Origin: an uncultured Bacteroidales bacterium
Lineage (GTDB): Bacteria > Bacteroidota > Bacteroidia > Bacteroidales > Paludibacteraceae
Assembly (NCBI GenBank): GCA_937892015.1
Contig: CALAUY010000092.1
Location: 1 to 7,528, forward strand
DNA: 7,528 bases
Direction: 5' to 3'
In this document: positions 1-5,512 of the stretch, in pieces
Position numbering within the stretch: the first letter of the stretch is position 1
Layout: each line of letters starts with the position of its first letter
Program-made: the position numbers and the translations under genes
The notes under the pieces: generated by a model
What the model was told of the DNA's origin: nothing
The model's database searches: none
The model's input: only the letters and a program-made list of their open reading frames with translations

Positions 1-115
1 GTATGAGGCTCCGACGGTGAGGAAGACTGTGCGCAGTGAGCAGGACGGAATTTTGCTCATCGTTCGAAGCCCGTTCGGAGCCCGTTCGAAGATTGTCATA
101 CCTCGTACGCTGTAG
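1..115 (+). CDS. Possible C-terminal end of an upstream gene (partial, unidentified)
   Basis: Reading from base 2, this frame is open from the window edge to a TAG at 113-115 and gives 37 codons. The other two plus frames stop within the first 20 bases. The tail reads like a strand-rich C-terminus (DGILLIVRSPFGARSKIVIP). Its alternating hydrophobic and basic pattern loosely recalls the C-terminal tails of secreted Bacteroidota proteins, but I cannot assign a family. One caution is that bases 61-93 are an 11-bp near-perfect triplicate. Eleven is not a multiple of three, so the frame could be open by chance within repeat DNA. The start lies outside the window. Confidence 0.35.
   Translation, partial: YEAPTVRKTVRSEQDGILLIVRSPFGARSKIVIPRTL
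61..93. repeat. Three 11-bp tandem units
   Basis: The units are CGTTCGAAGCC, CGTTCGGAGCC and CGTTCGAAGAT. They lie inside the possible partial reading frame at the left edge. Related TTCGAA and TTCGG fragments continue to about position 140. Confidence 0.7.
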
Positions 116-144
116 TTCGGACCATCTGCCTGTTCGAAAATAGT

Positions 145-190
145 ACGAAGAGAGTTACATGGAAGTTGCTTCGTTGACGTTTTATTTTTT
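145..190 (+). terminator. Weak candidate terminator
   Basis: ACGAAG (145-150) can pair with CTTCGT (169-174) across an 18-nt loop. A T-rich run follows at 181-190. The stem is short and the loop long, so this is only a weak candidate for ending transcription of the gene entering from the left. Confidence 0.2.
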
Positions 191-308
191 ACCCATAGAC
201 CTTATTTTACCTATAGACCTTATTTTTGACCTATACGCCTATTTTTGATCTATAGAGACATATATACATCAAAACAGACTGGATTTTGACCTATAGACCT
301 GTTTTTTT
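191..308. repeat. Degenerate 19-20 bp repeat with core CTATAGACC
   Basis: Units start at 191 (ACCCATAGACC), 209 (ACCTATAGACC), 229 (ACCTATACGCC), 248 (ATCTATAGAGA) and 289 (ACCTATAGACC). Most are followed by a T-rich stretch. The first three are adjacent with 18-20 bp spacing, and the last two are separated by about 40 bp. The DNA is strongly AT-rich and has no reading frame of note. Its function is unknown; TATAG is near-palindromic, so binding-site or decayed-satellite explanations are both possible. Confidence 0.7.
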
Positions 309-349
309 GGGGTTGTTACGCTCAAAATCACCCAAAAAGTGTGACAAAA

Positions 350-409
350 AAAATGGAGATAAAAGGTATAAAATGGGGATTTGAGGTACAAAATGATGAT
401 TTTTGGACA
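350..409. repeat. Three 20-bp tandem units upstream of the promoter
   Basis: Units at 350-369, 370-389 and 390-409 all begin AAAATG and share the pattern AAAATGNNGATNNNNGGTAY, with the third ending GGACA. They lie directly upstream of the palindrome and promoter. The third unit (ACAAAATGATGATTTTTGG, 388-406) resembles the core of the 32-bp repeats beside the opposite promoter (CAAAATAGACGATTTTTGG). This suggests both promoter regions carry members of one repeat family. Confidence 0.65.
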
Positions 410-411
410 CA

Positions 412-423
412 TTTTGCGCAAAA
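412..423. promoter_or_regulatory. Perfect 12-bp palindrome (possible operator)
   Basis: TTTTGCGCAAAA is self-complementary over 12 bp and ends 3 bp before the TTG element of the helicase promoter. A dimeric regulator could bind there, but no regulator is identifiable in the window. At the matching place beside the opposite promoter there is a less regular dyad (TTTTTT, GCAAG, AAAAAA at 6953-6969). Confidence 0.35.
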
Positions 424-462
424 GACTTGCGTATGTCAGAAAAAAGCAGTAACTTTGCAGTC
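418..462 (+). repeat. 45-bp promoter repeat, copy 1
   Basis: This segment matches the reverse complement of 6916-6960 at 40 of 45 positions by my count. The last 23 bases (440-462, covering the -7 element) are identical. It contains the entire promoter core, so the promoter itself is duplicated in the window in inverted orientation. Confidence 0.85.
427..457 (+). promoter_or_regulatory. Bacteroidota-type promoter for helicase-mltG-panB
   Basis: TTG at 427-429, a 20-bp spacer, and TAACTTTG at 450-457 match the known Bacteroides -33/-7 consensus (TTTG and TAnnTTTG). Transcription would start near 463, giving a 5' leader of about 340 nt before the helicase ATG. I see no other TAnnTTTG between here and the helicase, nor in the gaps before mltG and panB. 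One transcript for the three genes is therefore the simplest reading. Confidence 0.75.
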
Positions 463-573
463 GAAAATGGAGGAAAAGATGTCGCGAAGTGATGAAGTAA
501 GGAAGTAAGTTGCGATGGAAAGAAACAATGAAAATAGTTACTACGTGATTGAGAATACGATGCAATAGGATAA

Positions 574-671
574 TGAATGCGATGGATGGAGTGGAACTGT
601 GAATGCGATGGAAGGGCGGAACTGTGAATGCGATGGATGGAGTGGAATAATGAATGCGAGGAATAGGATAA
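574..671. repeat. Minisatellite of about 25-bp units
   Basis: Units begin TGAATGCGATGGA at 574 (26 bp), 600 (25 bp) and 625 (26 bp). A shortened unit of 21 bp starts TGAATGCGAGGA at 651. Units 1 and 3 are nearly identical (GATGGATGGAGTGGAA), while unit 2 has GAAGGGCGGAA. The segment at 550-573 (TGAGAATACGATGCA...) looks like a decayed further copy. Confidence 0.8.
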
Positions 672-677
672 TGAATG

Positions 678-747
678 TGATGTGATGAGGTGAGATGTGA
701 TGTGATGAGGTGAGATGGGATGGGATGGGATGTAATGTAATGGAATG
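678..747. repeat. Pentanucleotide tract, 14 units of NNRTG
   Basis: The sequence parses without gaps into 5-mers: TGATG TGATG AGGTG AGATG twice, then GGATG three times, TAATG twice and GAATG once. The first eight 5-mers form an exact 20-bp duplication (678-697 and 698-717). Twelve of the 14 units contain ATG and two contain GTG, and the 5-bp step places successive start-like triplets in rotating frames. Confidence 0.85.
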
Positions 748-767
748 GAACAATGAGGTAAATTATT

Positions 768-803
768 ATGCAACGGAATAATGAATACGAAGCAACGGAA
801 TAA
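768..803 (+). other. Tiny upstream ORF overlapping the helicase start (TAATG)
   Basis: ATG at 768 opens an 11-codon frame (MQRNNEYEATE). Its TAA at 801-803 shares its last base with the helicase ATG at 803. A similar frame starts at 781 (14 codons) and ends TAA at 823-825, overlapping an out-of-frame ATG at 825. TAATG overlaps of this kind are a known arrangement for termination-reinitiation. Whether these frames are translated cannot be told from sequence, and they may be by-products of the repeat. Confidence 0.3.
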
Positions 804-835
804 TGAATACGAAGCAACGGAATAATGAATTACGG
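781..835. repeat. 22-bp tandem repeat containing the helicase start codon
   Basis: Two identical 22-bp units lie at 781-802 and 803-824. Each opens ATGAATACGAAGC and closes AACGGAATA. A partial unit precedes them (ATGCAACGGAATA, 768-780) and another follows (ATGAATTACGG, 825-835). The ATGs at 781, 803 and 825 fall in three different frames, and only 803 is in frame with the helicase. The first residues of the protein (MNTKQRNN) are repeat-encoded. Confidence 0.9.
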
Positions 836-2833
836 GCTGCTTGGGAGTTTGTGGAGAATACGGGTGTAAGTATTTTTCTCACTGGCAGGGCGGGAACGGG
901 TAAAACCACGTTCCTTAGGACCGTAGTGGAGCGATCGCGTAAGCGGTCGATAGTAGTGGCCCCGACGGGCGTAGCAGCTATCAATGCCGGTGGCGTTACT
1001 ATTCATTCTTTCTTCCAGTTGCCACTTGCACCGTACGTGCCAGGGACTAAACAGACGTTTACCGGCTCTTTCGGGGCAAAGCAAGCAGTTAGTGGAGTGG
1101 GCGGCTCTATTGGTACGGGCTCTATTGGGGCGAAACAAACATTTAGCGGTTCGGGTTCATTTGGTTCGGGGGGAAAGGCGCGGAGATTTGAGTTTAGTAA
1201 GGAGAAGCGAAAGATTATTGCGTCTATAGACTTGCTTATTATTGATGAGATTTCGATGGTACGAGCAGATCTTTTAGATGCTGTTGATAGTGTCCTTCGT
1301 CGTTTTCGTGACCGTAACTTACCGTTCGGAGGAGTGCAATTACTGATTATTGGTGACTTGGCTCAACTGACGCCGGTTGTTACACCTGAAGATGAACAAA
1401 TACTGGCATCCTATTACAGTACGCCATACTTTTTCGGTTCGAAAGCGTTGCAAAAAATCGATTATGTGACTATCCAGTTGTCGCACGTATATCGTCAACA
1501 AGACAACACGTTTATCGAACTATTGAACGAGGTGCGTGACGGACATCCTTCTCATGCAGCATTGGCGCAACTCAATAAGCGCTACATACGCGGTTTTGTG
1601 CCTAAACCTGAGGAGCCATATATCCGTTTGACGACGCATAACCACTTTGCCAATTACTATAATGAATCGGAGTTGAACAAACTGCCGACGCAGACTCACA
1701 CGTACACCGCTGATATTCAAGGCACTTTTCCCGACTATTCGTATCCCACAGCAGCCGAACTACAGCTGAAACAAGGGGCACAAGTTATGTTCGTCAAAAA
1801 TGATCCGTCGAGCAAGCACCGCTATTATAACGGGCGAATAGGACGAATTACGTCGTTGACCGAACAGTTCATTTATGTGTTGTGCGAGGGTGATAATCAG
1901 CCGATTGAGGTCGAGCCGCTCGAATGGGAGAACGCGCATTATGCGCTCAATGAACAGACGCGCGAGATAGAGACCGAAGTGGTTGGCACTTTCCGTCAGT
2001 ACCCGTTGCGCCTTGCGTGGGCTATTACTATACACAAGAGTCAGGGGTTGACGTTCGAGCGCGCTATTATCGATGCTAATCAGTCGTTTGCGCCGGGCCA
2101 GGTGTATGTGGCATTGAGTCGTTGCCGCACGTTAGAGGGTCTTGTGCTGGCCAGTCCGCTTACTGCAGATGCTATTATCAACGACCAAGAGGTGAACGAC
2201 TATATAGCTCAACAGGAAGACAAAGCGACGCAAAGTATCACCCGACTGACCGAACTGAAGCAGGAATACGAACGTTACTTGCTGCTTCAACTGTTTGATT
2301 TTCATCCGCTTCTTCTCCAGCAAACATCGATGGCGCGGCTCTTTAGCGAGCATTTCTTTCGTAGTCAACCCATGCTCACCAAGCTGCATGCAGAGGCACT
2401 TTCAGAATTGGAGCAAAAAGTGATGGATGTGTCTGATAAATGGCAGCAGAAGATTCAGTCCATGAGTGCGGAGCAACTGCACGAATCGGTTTTTTTGGAA
2501 CGAGTGAAGCGCAGTGCCGCCTATTTCCGTGACACACTGAACAGCGTTCTGCGCAAACCGCTGGAACTGAGTATGGCAGTGGAGAGTGGCAACAAACAGG
2601 TTATGCGGCGGCTGACCAATCTGTTGCAGGAAGAACGGCAACAGTGGCTTTCCCGTTGCATCTTGCTTGACAAGGTAGCAGAGCAGGGCTTTACCGTAAC
2701 CAACTACTTGAATGAGAAACGGTTAGCGCTATTAGCCGTCATGGAGGACGATTCGTCTAAGACCAAGCGCAAACGGAGCTCGACAAAAGGTATGCGCAAA
2801 AGAGGTGCGTTATTCGGCAAAAACGCGCGATAA
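803..2833 (+). CDS. Superfamily 1 DNA helicase, PIF1/RecD-like AAA ATPase
   Basis: This 676-residue protein is predicted to use ATP to unwind or translocate on DNA in the cytoplasm; the exact pathway is unknown. Visible motifs in order are Walker A GRAGTGKTT (28-36), motif Ia APTGVAAINAGG (53-64) with TIHSFF, Walker B LLIIDEISMV (144-153), motif III GDLAQLTPV (184-192), LSHVYRQ (226-232), motif V AITIHKSQGLTFERA (407-421) and motif VI VYVALSRCRTLEGL (434-447). Residues 470-645 look mostly helical, and the tail is very basic (KTKRKRSS onward). Residues 82-127 form an odd Gly/Ser-rich insertion between Ia and Walker B. The start at 803 is the only in-frame ATG after the stop at 782-784, and it puts Walker A about 28 residues in, as I would expect for Bacteroidales relatives. 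It is the first gene of the cluster, 71 bp before mltG. Family assignment is firm; a precise name is not. Confidence 0.93.
   Translation: MNTKQRNNELRAAWEFVENTGVSIFLTGRAGTGKTTFLRTVVERSRKRSIVVAPTGVAAINAGGVTIHSFFQLPLAPYVPGTKQTFTGSFGAKQAVSGVGGSIGTGSIGAKQTFSGSGSFGSGGKARRFEFSKEKRKIIASIDLLIIDEISMVRADLLDAVDSVLRRFRDRNLPFGGVQLLIIGDLAQLTPVVTPEDEQILASYYSTPYFFGSKALQKIDYVTIQLSHVYRQQDNTFIELLNEVRDGHPSHAALAQLNKRYIRGFVPKPEEPYIRLTTHNHFANYYNESELNKLPTQTHTYTADIQGTFPDYSYPTAAELQLKQGAQVMFVKNDPSSKHRYYNGRIGRITSLTEQFIYVLCEGDNQPIEVEPLEWENAHYALNEQTREIETEVVGTFRQYPLRLAWAITIHKSQGLTFERAIIDANQSFAPGQVYVALSRCRTLEGLVLASPLTADAIINDQEVNDYIAQQEDKATQSITRLTELKQEYERYLLLQLFDFHPLLLQQTSMARLFSEHFFRSQPMLTKLHAEALSELEQKVMDVSDKWQQKIQSMSAEQLHESVFLERVKRSAAYFRDTLNSVLRKPLELSMAVESGNKQVMRRLTNLLQEERQQWLSRCILLDKVAEQGFTVTNYLNEKRLALLAVMEDDSSKTKRKRSSTKGMRKRGALFGKNAR
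1046..1183 (+). repeat. Gly/Ser-rich, repeat-built insertion in the helicase
   Basis: It encodes residues 82-127. Three copies of a seven-residue motif occur: TKQTFTG (82-88), AKQAVSG (92-98) and AKQTFSG (110-116), separated by Gly/Ser/Ile runs. The last two are also clear at the DNA level (GGGGCAAAGCAAGCAGTTAG against GGGGCGAAACAAACATTTAG). The insertion lies between PLAPYVPG and FEFSKEKRKII, which I expect to be close together in relatives. It keeps the reading frame and is probably a flexible surface loop. Confidence 0.7.
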
Positions 2834-2904
2834 ACTGAGCGAAACGAAGCGAGTATGACGCAAGACGGAGTCGCTGAAACGGAAGAATCAATATAGATAG
2901 CATC

Positions 2905-3954
2905 ATGAGCAAGAAACGGCATATTATAGGTGGGACGATGGCTGCATTGATTGTAGTTGTAGTGGCTGTTGGATTAGGTTTGGGGTATATCTCGGGCATC
3001 AATGTGCGGTCGTGCGACAATGAGCGGCATCTTATCTATGTGTATCCAGAGACGACAGAGAATCAGTTGGTTGCCCAGATTGAGCAGGCCTACGATTTCA
3101 CGTTGCCTTTTATGTTTCGACTGTGGTCGCGTTACATGCATTTGACGAGCGAGGAGCAACCGTTTATCCGGACGGGCTGTTACCAGATGGAGGCGACGAT
3201 GAGCGACCACGAGGTGGTCAGTATGTTTCGTAGTGGCCGTCAAGTGCCCGTGAAACTGACTATCAGGAGTGTACGTACGCAAGGTCAATTGGCTAAGAGT
3301 GTTTCTCAGCAACTGATGCTCGACTCGGCATCTGTGGCCTCACGTTTATCTGATTCGACGTACATGAGCCGGTTCGGGCTGACAGTGCCGCAAGCAGTAT
3401 GCTTATTCATTCCTGAGACATACGAAGTATGGTGGAATATGTCACCGGATGAGCTGTTTGGGCGCATGGAGCGAGAGTATCGTGCTTTTTGGAACGAGCG
3501 TCGTTTGTCGCAATGTGCACAGATGCAGATGGAGCCGTGGGAAGTGGTGACGTTGGCCTCTATCGTGGCCGAAGAGACCTCGAGAGACGAGGATAAACCG
3601 ATAGTTGCAGGACTGTATATCAATCGTTTGCGTAAGGGGATGTTGTTGCAGGCAGATCCGACTGTCCGTTTTGCTGTGGGTGATTTTCGCATGCAGCGAA
3701 TCTTGAACAAACATCTTCAGTATGAGTCGCCGTACAACACGTATCTGCATGCAGGGCTGCCGCCAGGGCCGATACGTATTCCGTCTCCAAAGACAGTAGA
3801 TTATTCGCTCAACTATACTCCGTCGGACTACTTGTATATGTGTGCCTCGCCGGCGTTGGACGGGACACATTGCTTTGCCCGCACCTATTCGGAGCATATC
3901 CGCAATGCTCGTGCGTATCAACGTGAACTCAACAGAAGAGGGATAAAAAAATAA
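2905..3954 (+). CDS. mltG: Endolytic murein transglycosylase MltG (YceG-like)
   Basis: This 349-residue protein is predicted to cleave nascent glycan strands in the periplasm, ending peptidoglycan polymerisation and leaving 1,6-anhydro-MurNAc ends (known for E. coli MltG). The N-terminus is a basic MSKKRH followed by one membrane segment (about 8-30), so it should be anchored in the inner membrane with the rest outside. The YceG domain fills the remainder: PETYEVWW (170-177), the catalytic-site motif ASIVAEET (218-225), YINRLRKGMLLQADPTV (238-254), and YNTYLHAGLPPGPI (277-290) with SPKTVDYSL. The family's catalytic glutamate lies in ASIVxxET; E224 is the best candidate. Length is typical. A 71-bp gap separates it from the helicase and 23 bp from panB, with no visible promoter in either gap. 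Confidence 0.95.
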   Translation: MSKKRHIIGGTMAALIVVVVAVGLGLGYISGINVRSCDNERHLIYVYPETTENQLVAQIEQAYDFTLPFMFRLWSRYMHLTSEEQPFIRTGCYQMEATMSDHEVVSMFRSGRQVPVKLTIRSVRTQGQLAKSVSQQLMLDSASVASRLSDSTYMSRFGLTVPQAVCLFIPETYEVWWNMSPDELFGRMEREYRAFWNERRLSQCAQMQMEPWEVVTLASIVAEETSRDEDKPIVAGLYINRLRKGMLLQADPTVRFAVGDFRMQRILNKHLQYESPYNTYLHAGLPPGPIRIPSPKTVDYSLNYTPSDYLYMCASPALDGTHCFARTYSEHIRNARAYQRELNRRGIKK

Positions 3955-3977
3955 GGATTTTTTAACTTAATATCAAT

Positions 3978-4793
3978 ATGTCAGTACATACTCAATCGAG
4001 CCGGATGACGACGATTAAGGCGCGTCAGATGAAACAGAACGGCGAGAAAATTGCTATGCTTACGGCCTACGACTACACGCTAGCGCGGTTGGTTGACGAG
4101 GCCGGAGCGGAAATGATTTTGGTGGGTGACAGTGCCAGCAATGTTGTTTGCGGAACGCAATATACGTTGCCGATTACGATGGATGAGATGATTTTCCTCA
4201 CGAAAGGCGTGGTGCGTGCAGCGCAACATGCCATGGTGGTGGTGGACATGCCTTTTGGCAGTTACCAAGTGAGCGAGGAGGAAGCTGTGCGCAATGCCGT
4301 TCGTATGTTGAAAGAGGGCGGCGCTGATGCCGTGAAGATTGAAGGCGGCGAGGAGGTTCTGCCGGCTATCAAGCACATGATTCGTGTGGGAATCCCCGTA
4401 TGCGCTCATCTGGGGTTGACGCCTCAATCGGTCAATCAGTTCGGTGGTTATGGTCTCCGTGCTAAGCAAGAATCAGAAGCGGCCAAACTGCTGCGAGATG
4501 CCAAGCTACTTGACGAGGCGGGCTGTTTTGCCATCGTTTTGGAGAAGATTCCTGCTGCTCTGGCGGCCAAAGTAACGAAAGCTGTTTCTGCTCCTACTAT
4601 TGGCATTGGTGCGGGCGATGCGACGGATGGACAGGTGTTGGTGCTGCATGACATGCTGGGGCTGAACACCGGTTTCAAGCCGAAGTTTCTGCGCCATTTT
4701 GCCGAGCTGGCCGAAGAGGTACACTCGGCTGTAGAGGCGTACGTGAGTGCGGTGAAAGACGGCTCTTTCCCTAATGCGGATGAGCAGTACTAA
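3978..4793 (+). CDS. panB: 3-methyl-2-oxobutanoate hydroxymethyltransferase (PanB)
   Basis: PanB transfers a one-carbon unit from 5,10-methylene-tetrahydrofolate to 2-oxoisovalerate to form ketopantoate. This is the first committed step to pantothenate and CoA, in the cytoplasm. The 271 residues match the usual length of this TIM-barrel enzyme. The metal and substrate residues are all visible: D51-S52 in VGDSASNVVCG, D90 in VVVDMPFGSY, K120 and E122 in AVKIEGGEE, H144 in CAHLGLTPQSV, and catalytic E189 in IVLEKIP. GIGAG (209-213) and HDMLGLN (224-230) follow. panC and panD are not beside it. It begins 23 bp after mltG and is probably on the same transcript. Its stop codon overlaps the end of the opposing comF. 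Confidence 0.98.
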   Translation: MSVHTQSSRMTTIKARQMKQNGEKIAMLTAYDYTLARLVDEAGAEMILVGDSASNVVCGTQYTLPITMDEMIFLTKGVVRAAQHAMVVVDMPFGSYQVSEEEAVRNAVRMLKEGGADAVKIEGGEEVLPAIKHMIRVGIPVCAHLGLTPQSVNQFGGYGLRAKQESEAAKLLRDAKLLDEAGCFAIVLEKIPAALAAKVTKAVSAPTIGIGAGDATDGQVLVLHDMLGLNTGFKPKFLRHFAELAEEVHSAVEAYVSAVKDGSFPNADEQY

Positions 4794-5512
4794 TGTGTGT
4801 GCATGGCGAACGTGAGAGCGAATACGGAGTAGTGACACCCTCGAACGGGGTGCAGAACGTCGAGGACTCGTGAGATGGTGGAGCCGGTAGTGATGACATC
4901 GTCCACCACGAGGACGTGTTTGCCGCGGAGTTCTCCTGCGTTTTCCAGTGCAAAAACATGGCCTAAAGATGCTCGTTCTTCGAGCGTCTTTAGGCTTTGT
5001 TGTTCTGTATAGACGATGCGTCGGAGATGGGATGTATCTACGGGGATGCCGGTGATGTCGGAGAGCCCGCGACATATCCATTCGCTTTGATTGAATCCGC
5101 GCTCTCTTTCGCGTCTCTTATGCAGAGCTACGGGCATGAGGAGGTCGATATCGTTGAAGAAAGCGCTGTCGTTGGACTGTAGTGTAAGAGCAGCTTGTCG
5201 CCCCATCCATCGCGCCAGTTTGGGGTCATGATAGAACTTGATTGTGTGGATGATATGTGGCACGGCGGTCTTTCGGTCGTAGTAAGTGAAAGCTGCGCCA
5301 CGAACGAATTTGTTGGCCGAGCCGTGTTCTCTCTCGTAAGGTGCAAAACTGCGGAAGAGCATCTCGAGTTTGTTGCCTCGATGCCACGCTTCTTCAGTCA
5401 TTCGCATGCTGTGGAAGCATGGCTCGCAGACGTACTCTTCGTTGTCAGACAAAATTTCCCCGCAACCGGCGCAGCGGCGGGGGAAAAAGATGGATAGTAA
5501 AGCTTTTAGCAT
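4790..5512 (-). CDS. comF: ComF family phosphoribosyltransferase-like protein
   Basis: This 240-residue protein has the two-part ComF layout. An N-terminal four-cysteine zinc finger (CAGC at 14-17, CEPC at 29-32) is followed by a phosphoribosyltransferase fold with the PRPP-binding loop VLVVDDVITTGST (200-212). The family signature KRRERERGFNQS lies at 132-143. Relatives are tied to uptake or processing of transforming DNA (Bacillus ComFC, Haemophilus Com101A), but the reaction and substrate are not settled. The ATG overlaps the last 7 bases of nagA (ATGCTAA), which suggests translational coupling. The gene ends TAG at 4790-4792, sharing 4 bp with convergent panB, so there is no room for an intergenic terminator. 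All key motifs are intact. Confidence 0.93.
   Translation of the reverse strand: MLKALLSIFFPRRCAGCGEILSDNEEYVCEPCFHSMRMTEEAWHRGNKLEMLFRSFAPYEREHGSANKFVRGAAFTYYDRKTAVPHIIHTIKFYHDPKLARWMGRQAALTLQSNDSAFFNDIDLLMPVALHKRRERERGFNQSEWICRGLSDITGIPVDTSHLRRIVYTEQQSLKTLEERASLGHVFALENAGELRGKHVLVVDDVITTGSTISRVLDVLHPVRGCHYSVFALTFAMHTH

Larger units (their letters stand above)
463..802 (+). promoter_or_regulatory. Repeat-built, almost C-free 5' leader of the helicase
   Basis: This is the region between the predicted transcription start and the helicase ATG. It has very few C residues on the plus strand and is rich in ATG, GGA and GAA. It consists of blocks of related repeats: about 25-bp units at 574-671, 5-bp units at 678-747 and 22-bp units at 781-824. 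Most blocks share TGAATGCGA or TGAATACGA motifs, so they look like one diverged minisatellite. The complementary strand shows long open frames of His/Ser/Ile/Pro low complexity, which are artefacts of the repeat. No structured RNA or riboswitch is recognisable. Confidence 0.55.

Noticed and set aside
191..409. CRISPR array
   Set aside because: Repeat units are about 20 bp, degenerate and directly adjacent, with no unique spacers of constant length and no cas genes nearby.
269..984. Long minus-strand open frames full of His, Ser, Ile, Pro and Thr (HYITSH, IPSHLITS repeats)
   Set aside because: They are translations of the C-poor minisatellite leader in several frames at once, with no domain pattern and no promoter. 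Being open in more than one frame is what the repeat composition predicts.
4506..5081. Arg/His-rich minus frame crossing the panB and comF ends
   Set aside because: It runs through two confidently identified genes in other frames; its composition is typical of a shadow frame in GC-balanced coding DNA.
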